DNA from: Sulfuritalea hydrogenivorans sk43H
Lineage (GTDB): Bacteria > Pseudomonadota > Gammaproteobacteria > Burkholderiales > Rhodocyclaceae
Direction: 5' to 3'
Length of the DNA stretch: 64,000 bases
Assembly: GCF_000828635.1 (NCBI RefSeq)
Contig: NZ_AP012547.1
Location: 3,596,001-3,660,000 of the forward strand
Shown: positions 1 through 8,809 of the stretch, piece after piece
How the letters are laid out: each line of letters opens with the position of its first letter
How positions within the stretch are numbered: position 1 is the first letter of the stretch
Notes under the pieces: generated by a model
What the model saw: only the letters and a program-made list of their open reading frames with translations
The model's database searches: none
What the model was told of the DNA's origin: nothing
Translations under genes and position numbers: made by a program

Positions 1-825
1 TTGCATCCGGCCTATGGCACGCCGGCCGACCTGGCGCTGACCAACGCGCCGTCGGTATTCAACAACGCCGCCTTCGGCATCCGCACCAAGTGGCTCTCGG
101 AAAACCGTACGTGGTATGCGATGGGCGCGCTGATGGACGGTGTCCCCAACGATCCGGCGCGACCGAGGGCCACGGCCATCCGCTTTGCCAAGGGCGACGG
201 CGCCTTCGTCATCGGCGAAATCGGCTGGACACCGCTGGAAGCCGGTCATGCCTTCGAGCCCGTCGATCCGGCCCGGGTGCGACCGAGCCCGGAAATCGCC
301 GCCCACGAAAAATACGGCGGCCTCAGCAAATATGCCATCGGCTTCTGGCGTTACGGAAACCGCGTTGCCGATCAACTCGATGTCGATGCCCTCGGCAACC
401 CGGTCCAGCGCCGCTCGCAGGGCGGCTACCTGCTGGCCGAACGCACCCTGTTCAGCCTGGGTGGAGACGCCGGACGCGACGTCACGGCCTTCGGCCGCTA
501 CTCATTCAACAGCGGCCACTCGATCGCCATCGATCGCATGTGGAACCTCGGGCTGCGCGTGCGCGGTCCATTCCCCGACCGGCCTGACGACAGCATCGCC
601 ATCGGCTGGACGCGTAGCCGCCTGGCGCCGAAGTGGCGCGCCGTGCAACAAGCCGACGGTACAGACACGGCGGCGGCCGAGGAAGCGTTCGAGATCACCT
701 GGCGCGCGGCGATCACGCCCTGGTTCGCGCTGCAGCCCAATTTGCAGCATGTCCGTCATCCCGGTGGCACATCAGCGGCACGCAATGCGACGCTGATCGG
801 CGCGCGCATCGAACTCACCTTCTGA
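1..825 (+). CDS. OprB-family carbohydrate porin, C-terminal part
   Basis: This is an outer-membrane beta-barrel porin of the OprB (carbohydrate-selective) type, cut by the left edge of the window. The frame is open from base 1 to the TGA at 823-825, so the true start and signal peptide lie upstream. Family signs are the GGYLLAERTLF strand, the GPFPDRPDDSIAIGW turn and the terminal pattern ITPWFALQPNLQHVRHPGG, and the protein ends in phenylalanine as outer-membrane barrels do. About 274 residues are visible, against roughly 400-450 for the family. It is convergent with the efflux operon on the other strand and probably unrelated to it. The solute cannot be told from this part. Confidence 0.78.
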   Translation: MHPAYGTPADLALTNAPSVFNNAAFGIRTKWLSENRTWYAMGALMDGVPNDPARPRATAIRFAKGDGAFVIGEIGWTPLEAGHAFEPVDPARVRPSPEIAAHEKYGGLSKYAIGFWRYGNRVADQLDVDALGNPVQRRSQGGYLLAERTLFSLGGDAGRDVTAFGRYSFNSGHSIAIDRMWNLGLRVRGPFPDRPDDSIAIGWTRSRLAPKWRAVQQADGTDTAAAEEAFEITWRAAITPWFALQPNLQHVRHPGGTSAARNATLIGARIELTF

Positions 826-848
826 CTGCCGTTACCTCCGGCGATCGT

Positions 849-2075
849 TCACTCGATTTCGGTATTCCACAGCTGATGCGCGTCAAGCATCAGGCGATAG
901 CGCGCCTCGCTGGCTTCGAGCCGCGCCTGTGTCGCCGCCAGTCGCGCCTCGATGGCCTGGCGGCGGGCGTTCTGCAATTCCGCGAACTGGCCTTCACCCA
1001 GGCGCCACGCCTTTTCCAGCAAGCGCGCATTGTCATCCATGCGCCGCGCGACCTCCGCCAGCCGCAGCCATTGCTCGCGACTGCCGTGCGCGAGTCGGAC
1101 CGTGCGCTGCGCCTCGGCCTCGACACGCGCCAGCACCAAGGCTTCGCGCGCGCTGGCCGCATCGGCCTCGGCCGCACCGGCCCGTGCCGACGCGGCACGC
1201 CCGCTGCCGGGCAAGGGAATCGTCAGTTGCAGGCCGACAATGCGCTCCTGACCGTCGCGCTCGCTGCCATAGGTGAGGCCAACCGTCGGATCGGGCAGTC
1301 GCTCGGCGTCCAGACGCTGGGCCGCAAGCCTCCCGCGCCTGGCGCCGCCACGGGCCAGGGCAAGTTCATGGTTGTGCGCCAGGATGCGCTCGCGCCAGAC
1401 CTCGGGTGCGTCGGGGATGGCAGGCGGTCCATCGAGCGCCGCCTGCGCCGGCAGCGCTATGCCGGGAAAATGCTGGACGAATTCGAGTGCCGCGCGATCC
1501 TGCCGATTGGCGGCCTGCGCCTGCTGTCCCTGTGCTTGTGCCAGCTGGGCCCCGGACAACAGTTCTTCCAGTTTCGCCGCATCGCCAGCGCCGACTCTCT
1601 TGCCGACTACTTCGTGCTGGCGTCGCAGGGTTTCGACCTGCGCCGCCCACTCCTTTGCCGCCGCGGCTTCACGCTGCCATTCGAACCAGCGGCTGAGCAA
1701 CAGTCGCGCGGTCTCGTGCAGGGCATCACCCAGTGCGAAACGGGCCTGGTCCACACCGGCAGCACCCAGCTCCGCATCCTTGGCCGCCTTGCCCGGCAGG
1801 CGAATGGCCCGCTCGAATCCGATTTCCTGCTCGCGATAGCTGAGGCCAAGCGGGCGCTCGCGCCTCTGCTGAGTGGAGAGCTTCAGCGCAAGCTCGTGGG
1901 GGCCGGCCTCGAGTCGATCACGATTGGCTTCTTCGACCTGGATGCCGGCGACTGCGCCACGCACCACGGGATGAGCGCGCAGCGCCTGCTCCACCAGAAC
2001 CGCCGGTGGCAGATCAGGCGCATCGACAGCGAAAGCCGTCAGCGGCCAAAGCAAGAGGATCAATAGACGTTTCAT
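849..2075 (-). CDS. TolC-family outer membrane factor of the RND metal efflux system (CusC/CzcC-like)
   Basis: The product (408 aa) is the outer-membrane channel of a tripartite metal exporter. It begins with a signal peptide (MKRLLILLLWPLTAFA) and continues as two TolC-type repeats rich in alanine, glutamate and arginine, typical of the long periplasmic helices. I chose the ATG at 2075 because the signal peptide starts there and its ATG overlaps the stop of the DUF3240 gene by four bases (ATGA), which implies translational coupling. The frame is open further upstream, but those residues look like noise. It is the last gene of the adaptor-pump-DUF3240-channel operon. A copy of the 22-base dispersed repeat lies inside it at 1575-1596, encoding VGAGDAA on this strand. 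Confidence 0.85.
   Translation of the reverse strand: MKRLLILLLWPLTAFAVDAPDLPPAVLVEQALRAHPVVRGAVAGIQVEEANRDRLEAGPHELALKLSTQQRRERPLGLSYREQEIGFERAIRLPGKAAKDAELGAAGVDQARFALGDALHETARLLLSRWFEWQREAAAAKEWAAQVETLRRQHEVVGKRVGAGDAAKLEELLSGAQLAQAQGQQAQAANRQDRAALEFVQHFPGIALPAQAALDGPPAIPDAPEVWRERILAHNHELALARGGARRGRLAAQRLDAERLPDPTVGLTYGSERDGQERIVGLQLTIPLPGSGRAASARAGAAEADAASAREALVLARVEAEAQRTVRLAHGSREQWLRLAEVARRMDDNARLLEKAWRLGEGQFAELQNARRQAIEARLAATQARLEASEARYRLMLDAHQLWNTEIE
1575..1596 (+). repeat. 22-base dispersed repeat, copy 1 (inside the TolC-family gene)
   Basis: The copy matches the window consensus at 19 of 22 positions, with the invariant 3' part GCCAGCGCCGACT except for its first base. It is within the coding region of the outer membrane factor, which is read on the opposite strand. 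Confidence 0.6.
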
Positions 2076-2386
2076 GCCAAGGCCCCCGAATCGAGCACGG
2101 GACTCAGCCACCAGGTGACCTCCGGGCTCGGCAACTCGCTCTTGAGTTCCTGCAGCAATTCGGCGACATGAAGAGCGTCCATGAGGATTTCGATGCGCAC
2201 CCGCTCGGCGCGGCCGCGCACCTGCTCGCGCGCGCTGGCGATGCCCTCGGGGTCGCCATGTCCCTCGATGCGATGCGTATTGAAAGGGCCAACCCACGCC
2301 GGATGCTTCAGCAGACTGTCAAGAATGCGTGCTTCCAGCCCTTTCGGCAAAACCAGCGTCAGGCAGACGTCGAAACGCTTTGTCAT
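2072..2386 (-). CDS. DUF3240 family protein, accessory to metal efflux
   Basis: This is a small soluble protein of 104 aa without signal peptide or membrane segment. It resembles the DUF3240 family, which is commonly encoded between the pump and channel genes of CzcA/CusA-type operons; the fold is PII/CutA-like in size and pattern, and the function is unknown. The start at 2386 overlaps the stop of the pump gene (2383) by four bases, and its own stop overlaps the start of the TolC-family gene, so three genes are translationally coupled. The operon position suggests a metal-linked or regulatory role, which is inference. Confidence 0.75.
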   Translation of the reverse strand: MTKRFDVCLTLVLPKGLEARILDSLLKHPAWVGPFNTHRIEGHGDPEGIASAREQVRGRAERVRIEILMDALHVAELLQELKSELPSPEVTWWLSPVLDSGALA

Positions 2387-5300
2387 GATTCCTTTCCCCA
2401 GCGTTGATAGAGAATGGGCAGCATCACCAATGTCAGCAAGGTCGAAGTGATCAGGCCGCCGATGACGACAATGGCCAGCGGGCGCTGGATCTCCGAGCCC
2501 GGCCCGGTGGCGAACAGGAGCGGCACCAGGCCAAAGGCGGCAATGCTGGCGGTCATCAAGACCGGCCTCAGGCGACGCTTGGAACCTTCGATCACCACTC
2601 GTTCCAGCGGCATGCCCTGCGCCCGCAACTGGTTGAAGTAGGAAATCAGCACCAGGCCGTTGAGCACGGCGATGCCAAGCAGGGCGATGAAGCCGACCGA
2701 GGCCGGCACTGACAGATACTCACCGGCAACCAGCAGGGCGAAGACGCCGCCGATCAGCGCGAAAGGAATATTGACGAAGACCATCGCCGCCTGGCGTACC
2801 GAGCCGAAGGTGGTGAAAAGAATGTGGAAGATCAGTGCCAGCGCCACCGGCACTACCAACATCAAGCGTTTCGCGGCACGCTGCTGGTTCTCGAACTGCC
2901 CGCCCCAGGCCAAACGATAACCCGCGGGCAGCTTGACCTCGGCGGCCACCCTGGTCTTCGCTTCCTCGACGAAACCGACCAGATCGCGGCCGGTGACGTT
3001 GGCCTGGATCACGACCAGCCGTGCCGCGTTTTCGTGGTCCACCTTGACCGGACCGGCGAGACGCTTGAGCGTGGCCACCGCGGAAAGCGGCACGGTCTGC
3101 CCGTTCGCCAACGCCAGGTGGACGCCGCCGAACAGTGCCGGCGACATGCGCATCTCGTCACTGCCGCGGATCACCAGCGGCGTGCGGCGGCCGCCTTCGA
3201 GCACCAGTCCCAATGACTGGCCTTCGATCTGTGCGCGCAGGGCGCCGGCGATGTCCTCGATGGAGAGCCCGACACGACCTGCCACCAGGCGGTCGACCTC
3301 GACCGTGAAGTACTGCACGCCCTCATTTTTGACCGTCAGTACGTCCTGCGCGCCGGGCACGGTTTTCAGCAACCCGGCGATCTTCTCGGCCAGCGCGTTG
3401 AGTTCGCCCAGATCGGTGCCGAAGACCTTGATCGCCAGATCACCACGCGTTCCGGTCAGCATCTCGGAGACGCGCATCTCGATCGGCTGGGTAAAGGCGA
3501 TGTCCATGCCGGGGAAGTCGGCGAGTACCTTGCGGATTTCATTGGTCAACCATTCCTTGTCCGGCTGGCGCCACTCCTTGCGCGGCGCCAGGACGAGGAA
3601 GCTGTCGGTCTCGTTGAGTCCCATCGGATCAAGGCCGAGCTCGTCCGAGCCGGTGCGGGCAACGATATCCTTGATCTCCGGCACACGCTCGAGCAAAGCC
3701 TTCTGTACCGCGAGATCGGTGCGCGCACTTTGTTCGAGGCTGATCGAAGGCAGCTTGGCCAGTTGCATCAGGATGTCGCCCTCGTCCATGGTCGGCATGA
3801 AAGCCTTGCCGAGCAGGAAGAAGGCCGCGACCGTGGCGACCAGCGCTGCGACGGCGGTCGTGATCACCTTGCGCGAATTGGCCAGGCTCCAGGCCAGCAG
3901 GGGTTCATAGAGGCGCATCGCCTGACGCGGCAGCCAGGGCTCGTGGTGTCCGCTCGTGGGTTTCAGCAGGTAGGACGTCAGCACCGGAATCACGGTCAAT
4001 GACAGCAGCAGCGAGCCCGAGAGCGCGAACACGATGGTCAATGCCACGGGAATGAAGAGCTTGCCCTCCAGCCCCTGCAGGGTCAGCAGCGGCAGGAAGA
4101 CGATGACGATGATGGCCATGCCGGACACCACCGGCTCCGTTACCTCGCGCACGGCGCGGTAGATGCGATGCAGGAAGGGCAGCTTGGCGCCGGCCGGATC
4201 GCCGAGCTGGCTTTCGACGTTTTCCACCACCACCACGGCGGCATCCACCAGCATGCCGATGGCAATGGCCAGGCCGCCCAGGCTCATCAGGTTGGCCGAC
4301 ATGCCAAAGGCGCTCATCAGGATGAAGGTCACCAGCGCGGCCAGCGGCAGCACGCAGGCCACGGCAATTGCCGCGCGCAGGTTGCCGAGGAAGGCCAGCA
4401 GCAGCACAACCACGAGCACGATGGCCTCCGCCAGCGCGCGGGCCACGGTGCCGATGGCGCGGTCGACCAGCGCGCCGCGGTCGTAGAAAATCTTCGTCGT
4501 CACGCCCGGCGGCAGCGCGGTTGCGATTTCGGCCAGTTTGGCGCGCACGCCCTCGACCACGGTGCGCGCATTGGCGCCGCGCAGACCGAGTACCAGACCC
4601 TCGACCGCTTCCTCCTTGCCGCCGCGAGTAACGAAACCGTAGCGGGTCAGGCTGCCGACACGCACCTCGGCGACGTCGCCGACACGGGTGACGTGCGGCG
4701 GATGTGCTGTATGCGGATCAGGTATCAGGATGGCACGCAAATCATCCAGTGTCCTGACACTGCCTTCGACACGCACCAGCAGCGATTCCTCGCCCTCGGA
4801 CAGGCGGCCGGCGCCGTCGTTGCGATTATTGGCCTCGAGCGCGCGACGCAGGTCGGCCAAGGTCAGGCTGCGCGCCTTCAACGCCAGCAGGTTAGGCACC
4901 ACCTCGAAGCTGCGTACATGGCCACCCAGGGCGTTGACGTCGGCCACGCCGGGTAGCGTGCGCAGTTGCGGCCGGATCACCCAATCGAGCAGGCTGCGTT
5001 TTTCCGCCAGCGACAGGTTGCCTTCGATGGTGAACATCAGCATCTCGCCCAGCGGCGTGGTGATCGGCGCCAGGCCGCCGGAAACCTCGGCGGGGAAGTC
5101 CTTCATTGCGCTGGCCAGCCGCTCGGACACCTGCTGGCGCGCCCAGTAGATGTCGGCGCTGTCTTCGAAATCGAGCGTGATGTCGGCGATGGCGTACTTG
5201 GCCACGGCGCGCAGGCTGCGCTGCTTGGGAATGCCGAGCATTTCCAGCTCGATCGGCGTGACGACACGCGCCTCGACTTCCTCCGGCGTCATGCCCGGCG

Positions 5301-5457
5301 CCTTGACGATGATCTTGACCTGGGTCGACGACACATCGGGATAGGCATCGATCGGCAGCCCGCGTACGGCATAGGCGCCGGCACCGATCAGCAGCAGGGT
5401 CGCGATCAGCACCAGCAGGCGCTGGGTCAGCGCAAATTCGACGAGTTTTTGCAGCAT
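2383..5457 (-). CDS. CusA/CzcA-family heavy-metal efflux RND pump
   Basis: This is the inner-membrane proton-driven RND pump, 1024 aa and full length for the HME family. It shows the N-terminal transmembrane helix (residues about 10-30), the large periplasmic loops and the 12-helix layout. The HME signature in TM4 reads GGLAIAIGMLVDAAVVVVEN. That pattern has the AIAIG..VD form seen in CusA-like and related subfamilies, not the DFG..VD form of Zn/Co/Cd CzcA pumps. The methionine pair expected for Cu/Ag transport in the porter domain is not evident, so the metal is unresolved. The start lies one base past the adaptor gene's stop, and the 3' end overlaps the DUF3240 gene. Confidence 0.92.
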   Translation of the reverse strand: MLQKLVEFALTQRLLVLIATLLLIGAGAYAVRGLPIDAYPDVSSTQVKIIVKAPGMTPEEVEARVVTPIELEMLGIPKQRSLRAVAKYAIADITLDFEDSADIYWARQQVSERLASAMKDFPAEVSGGLAPITTPLGEMLMFTIEGNLSLAEKRSLLDWVIRPQLRTLPGVADVNALGGHVRSFEVVPNLLALKARSLTLADLRRALEANNRNDGAGRLSEGEESLLVRVEGSVRTLDDLRAILIPDPHTAHPPHVTRVGDVAEVRVGSLTRYGFVTRGGKEEAVEGLVLGLRGANARTVVEGVRAKLAEIATALPPGVTTKIFYDRGALVDRAIGTVARALAEAIVLVVVLLLAFLGNLRAAIAVACVLPLAALVTFILMSAFGMSANLMSLGGLAIAIGMLVDAAVVVVENVESQLGDPAGAKLPFLHRIYRAVREVTEPVVSGMAIIVIVFLPLLTLQGLEGKLFIPVALTIVFALSGSLLLSLTVIPVLTSYLLKPTSGHHEPWLPRQAMRLYEPLLAWSLANSRKVITTAVAALVATVAAFFLLGKAFMPTMDEGDILMQLAKLPSISLEQSARTDLAVQKALLERVPEIKDIVARTGSDELGLDPMGLNETDSFLVLAPRKEWRQPDKEWLTNEIRKVLADFPGMDIAFTQPIEMRVSEMLTGTRGDLAIKVFGTDLGELNALAEKIAGLLKTVPGAQDVLTVKNEGVQYFTVEVDRLVAGRVGLSIEDIAGALRAQIEGQSLGLVLEGGRRTPLVIRGSDEMRMSPALFGGVHLALANGQTVPLSAVATLKRLAGPVKVDHENAARLVVIQANVTGRDLVGFVEEAKTRVAAEVKLPAGYRLAWGGQFENQQRAAKRLMLVVPVALALIFHILFTTFGSVRQAAMVFVNIPFALIGGVFALLVAGEYLSVPASVGFIALLGIAVLNGLVLISYFNQLRAQGMPLERVVIEGSKRRLRPVLMTASIAAFGLVPLLFATGPGSEIQRPLAIVVIGGLITSTLLTLVMLPILYQRWGKES

Positions 5458-5458
5458 G

Positions 5459-6529
5459 TCACTGATTCCCGCCGAGACCCAGCCAGGATGCCTTCAGTGT
5501 CGATGCGCCCTTGATTGCAAACCGGGTGTCGCCAGCAAGATCGGCGGTCAGCAACGCCGTATCGGACGTTTCGTCGAGCAGTTTGACGGGCACCGGACGA
5601 AAGCCGCCAGCCGCCTCGACAAAGATCCAGACCTGCCCCTCATGGCGCACCAAAGCCGCAGCGGGCAAACGCCAGGTTTTCTCGTCCAGCTGTCGCGCGG
5701 GGCGAATTTCCGCCTGCACATACTGGAAGGGTCGAATGCAGGCTTCCGGCTTGCGCAATTCGGCACGGATCAGCAACGACTGGCTGGCTGCCTGCATTTG
5801 CGGCGCAACCAGAGTCACGCGTCCGGCCTGCGTGCAGCCGGGAATATTCACTGTATCGCCCGCTGCAATACCGGCTGCCTGCGCTGGTGCGGCCTGAATT
5901 TCCAGCCACAGCGGTGCCAGCCGCCCAAGCTTCAGCAGCGGCGTCATGGCATCGACACGCTGTCCGGGCTGGACATTGGCTTCGAGTACCACGCCATCGA
6001 AGGGGGCACGCAACTCCGCGATCCCGGTGACCTCCTTGGCAGACCCGGCCATGCCGGCCAGCTGCATCGCACGCTGTTTCTCGGCCGCCAGCGCCACTGC
6101 CTGCCGTTCGCCCGCCAGAGTGGCCGAAAGCCGGCTTTGCGCAATGATGCCATCGGCAAACAGCGCCTCATCCCGGCGCCGGTTTTCGGCCGCCAGTTGC
6201 GCCTGGGCGATAGCGTTCAAGTGGTCGCGCTGCAATTCGAGCAATGTCCCGCCCTGCAGTCGCAGCAGCGGTTGCCCTTTCTTCACCGTATCACCATAGG
6301 CGACTTTCACTGCGGCGACCATGGCCGGCACCGCCGCCGCGACCACCTCGACCTGCCCCGGAGGAACTATGACTTGCGCCGGCAGGCGCAGGTTGGCAAA
6401 GGATTTCTGCTCGGCCAGCGTCGCCGTGAGAATGCCTGCCTGCCTTACCTGTGCAGGAGAAAGCCTGATTTCGTCTGCCGCGGCGAACAAGGGCAACAGG
6501 AGCAGCGGAATGGAGAGCAAACGGCGCAT
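5459..6529 (-). CDS. Periplasmic adaptor (membrane fusion) subunit of the metal efflux RND system
   Basis: The protein (356 aa) is a HlyD/CusB-like adaptor joining the RND pump to the TolC-type channel. It carries a clear signal peptide (MRRLLSIPLLLLPLFAAA), a barrel-sandwich lipoyl half (VVAAAVPAMVAAVKVAYGDTVKKG), a helical hairpin and a second lipoyl half (APFDGVVLEANVQPGQRV). I set the start at 6529 because the signal peptide begins there; an upstream in-frame start at 6562 would add a charged, non-signal extension. It is the first structural gene of the efflux operon, one base from the pump. The gap to the upstream kinase gene (6530-6654) contains a dispersed repeat copy. Confidence 0.87.
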   Translation of the reverse strand: MRRLLSIPLLLLPLFAAADEIRLSPAQVRQAGILTATLAEQKSFANLRLPAQVIVPPGQVEVVAAAVPAMVAAVKVAYGDTVKKGQPLLRLQGGTLLELQRDHLNAIAQAQLAAENRRRDEALFADGIIAQSRLSATLAGERQAVALAAEKQRAMQLAGMAGSAKEVTGIAELRAPFDGVVLEANVQPGQRVDAMTPLLKLGRLAPLWLEIQAAPAQAAGIAAGDTVNIPGCTQAGRVTLVAPQMQAASQSLLIRAELRKPEACIRPFQYVQAEIRPARQLDEKTWRLPAAALVRHEGQVWIFVEAAGGFRPVPVKLLDETSDTALLTADLAGDTRFAIKGASTLKASWLGLGGNQ

Positions 6530-6621
6530 GATGCTTGGTCTGTAACACGTCGATGCGGCCAATATACATCGCCAGGATTAACCCACCATTAACGAGAAGC
6601 TGATGGCTGCCCCAAGCCAAT

Positions 6622-6643
6622 AGTCGGCGCCGGCGATACGGCG
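6622..6643 (-). repeat. 22-base dispersed repeat, copy 2 (intergenic)
   Basis: This copy lies in the 125-base gap between the histidine kinase and the efflux adaptor gene. It reads AGTCGGCGCCGGCGATACGG plus CG on the plus strand, which is the consensus in reverse orientation with two or three substitutions. Confidence 0.65.
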
Positions 6644-6654
6644 ATATGGATCGA

Positions 6655-7986
6655 TCAGCGCGCCGCTGCGAGTACGGTATCCTCCAGCGGCACGCGAACA
6701 CAGGCGGCGGTGCCGCCGCCCTCGCGCGGCCTCAGTTCCACCGTCCACCCGTTGGCCGTGGCGATCTGGCGCACGATGGCCAGGCCCAGGCCACTGCCTC
6801 CGGTGCTGCTGCTGCGCGAGGGCTCGAGCCGGTAGAAGGGACGGAACACGGCTTCCCGCTCGTGTTCCGGAATGCCCGGACCGCGATCCAGAACACAGAT
6901 ATCGACCACGCCGTCGGCGATGCGGTACTCGATATCGATCGGCTGACCGGCGCCATAGCGCACTGCGTTGTCGACGAGATTGGAAAAGATGCGCTTGAGC
7001 GCCAGCGGCCGTACGCTGAGGCGGCAATCGGGGCCCTTGCGACCGCGCAGTTCGGCGCCGGTGTGGGCATACTCGGCGGCGACACTGGAGAGAAGATCGC
7101 ACAAATCCAGTTCGACCGAGTCCTGCTCGGCAAAATCACGACTCACCTCAAGGCAGCGGGCGATCAGTTCGTTCATGCCATCCACATCGCGCAGAACGCG
7201 CTCGAAGAGGTCCGGGGCCGGATTTTCGGAGAGCATCCCAAGCGCGAGCCGGATGCGGGCCAGCGGCGTGCGCAGGTCGTGCGAGATCCCCGCCAGCAGC
7301 GTGGTACGGTTGGCCAGCAGTTCCTCGACCTGTTCGCCCATGCGATTGAATTCGCGCGCCAGGGTCGCGAGTTCGGTCGGGCCGGTTTCCGCCAGCGGCT
7401 CCGGCCGCCGGCCCTGACCGATGCGCTGGGTTGCCGCAGCCAGGCGCGAGAGTGGGCCGATCAGCCAGTGCGCCAGCCAGGCCGAGGTAACCAGGGTCAC
7501 CAGCGTACCCACCGAAAAGATCAGCAACATGGCCAGCCAGGGCTGCACGTCGACCCGGCTTGAGGGAAATCCGACGCGCACGATTTTTCCCGCGACCGGC
7601 ACGTCGGCCCAGTACCACTGCTCGCCATCCGCGCTGCGGCTGGTGCGTATTTCGACGCGTTCGCCGGAACGGGCGCTCAAGGATGTCTCCAGCAGCTGGA
7701 AATACGGGAGCATGCGGGTAAAGCTTTTCGTCTCGACAGGGGGATCCTGCACCTGAAGGCGGTGCAGGCGCCCGATGCGGTCCTGCAGCCAGGGTCGGTC
7801 GGCGGCTGGTTCGTTCTGCCAGGCATGCGCCGTGTCGATCATCAGCGCGGCGAGATCGCTCGTGGCGTGGCGGCCCAGCGGCACCAGCGCGAAGTAGGTG
7901 ATGATGGCAATGGTAAAAATCTGGAACGCAAAGGAGACCAGCGCGATCACCAGCGCGGTGCGTCCGAACAGGGTGCGCGGTGCCAT
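6655..7986 (-). CDS. EnvZ-like sensor histidine kinase
   Basis: This is an inner-membrane two-component sensor of 443 aa. It has an N-terminal membrane helix (residues about 10-32), a periplasmic region of roughly 110 residues, a second helix (LAMLLIFSVGTLVTLVTSAWL), a HAMP region, an H-box SHDLRTPLARIR with the phosphorylated histidine near residue 236, an N-box NLVDNAVRYG and G-boxes DRGPGIP and GSGLGLAIV. The ATG at 7986 overlaps the regulator's TGA by one base; a GTG one codon earlier (7989) is equally possible. It forms a pair with the response regulator and lies upstream of the efflux operon on the same strand, so metal or envelope stress sensing is plausible but not shown. Confidence 0.9.
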   Translation of the reverse strand: MAPRTLFGRTALVIALVSFAFQIFTIAIITYFALVPLGRHATSDLAALMIDTAHAWQNEPAADRPWLQDRIGRLHRLQVQDPPVETKSFTRMLPYFQLLETSLSARSGERVEIRTSRSADGEQWYWADVPVAGKIVRVGFPSSRVDVQPWLAMLLIFSVGTLVTLVTSAWLAHWLIGPLSRLAAATQRIGQGRRPEPLAETGPTELATLAREFNRMGEQVEELLANRTTLLAGISHDLRTPLARIRLALGMLSENPAPDLFERVLRDVDGMNELIARCLEVSRDFAEQDSVELDLCDLLSSVAAEYAHTGAELRGRKGPDCRLSVRPLALKRIFSNLVDNAVRYGAGQPIDIEYRIADGVVDICVLDRGPGIPEHEREAVFRPFYRLEPSRSSSTGGSGLGLAIVRQIATANGWTVELRPREGGGTAACVRVPLEDTVLAAAR

Positions 7987-8690
7987 CACGATCGACGTGC
8001 GCCACCGGGCGAGAAAAGGTAGCCTTCACCCCAAACGGTGCGCAGATACACCGGATGTGCCGGATCGGGCTCGATCTTGCGGCGCAGGCGGGTGACGCGC
8101 ACATCGACCATGCGGTCGAAGGGTGCGCGCTCGTAACCCTTGAGCAATTCGACCAATGCATCGCGTCCCAGCACGCGGTCGGGATGATCGAGCAGCACCT
8201 TGAGCAGGGCGAACTCGGCCCCGGACACATCAATCTCCTCCCCGTTGCGCGTCAAGGAATGTGCATCAAGATCGACTTCGAAGGGGCCGAAGCGGCGGAT
8301 GCGTCCGGACGCGGCGGCAGGCTGGCGACGGCGCAGCACCGCCGTCACGCGCGCCAGCAATTCGCGGTGGCTGAAGGGTTTGGGCAGATAGTCGTCGGCC
8401 CCGACTTCGAGGCCGACGATGCGGTCAACCTCCTCGCCGCGCGCCGAGAGCATGATGATCGGCAGCCCGCTGCTGCCAAGCCCGCGCGCCAGGCTCAAAC
8501 CATCCTCTCCCGGCAACATGACATCGAGCAGGATCAGATCGACCTGATGGGCGGCAAGGTGCCGTTTCATGGATAGCCCATCGGCGACTCCGCTCGCCTC
8601 GTAGCCGTTGTCGGAAAGATAGCGCACCAGCAATTCGCGCAGGCCTTCGTCATCGTCAACCACGAGTATGCGTCCGCGACATTCCGCCAT
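7986..8690 (-). CDS. OmpR-family response regulator
   Basis: This two-domain regulator (234 aa) has a receiver domain with acidic pocket DDDE (residues 12-15), phosphoacceptor Asp56 in LLDVMLP and the conserved Lys in PKPF. A C-terminal winged helix follows (MVDVRVTRLRRKIEPD and VRTVWGEGY-type end, here LRTVWGEGYLF). I took the ATG at 8690, because upstream in-frame codons encode no receiver-like sequence. It is the first gene of the minus-strand block, and the next gene, its kinase, overlaps its stop. Its start faces the DUF3365 cytochrome gene across a 119-base divergent intergenic region. Confidence 0.91.
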   Translation of the reverse strand: MAECRGRILVVDDDEGLRELLVRYLSDNGYEASGVADGLSMKRHLAAHQVDLILLDVMLPGEDGLSLARGLGSSGLPIIMLSARGEEVDRIVGLEVGADDYLPKPFSHRELLARVTAVLRRRQPAAASGRIRRFGPFEVDLDAHSLTRNGEEIDVSGAEFALLKVLLDHPDRVLGRDALVELLKGYERAPFDRMVDVRVTRLRRKIEPDPAHPVYLRTVWGEGYLFSPGGARRS

Positions 8691-8769
8691 GGCTTCGATC
8701 ACTCCCCTTGTAACAACTTGAAATATTTGCGGCCTCCCTGCAACAGCCGGGAAACCGCTCATCCCTAAT

Positions 8770-8800
8770 CTTCTTGTGCGGAAAAACATAACACAAGAAG
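8770..8800. promoter_or_regulatory. Perfect 9-bp inverted repeat before the DUF3365 cytochrome gene
   Basis: CTTCTTGTG at 8770-8778 and CACAAGAAG at 8792-8800 are exact inverse complements separated by 13 bases. The element ends just before the ribosome binding site (GGGGGAGA) of the gene at 8810, in the divergent region with the response regulator. It could be an operator for a dimeric regulator or a hairpin in the leader mRNA. Confidence 0.45.
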
Positions 8801-8809
8801 GGGGAGAAG

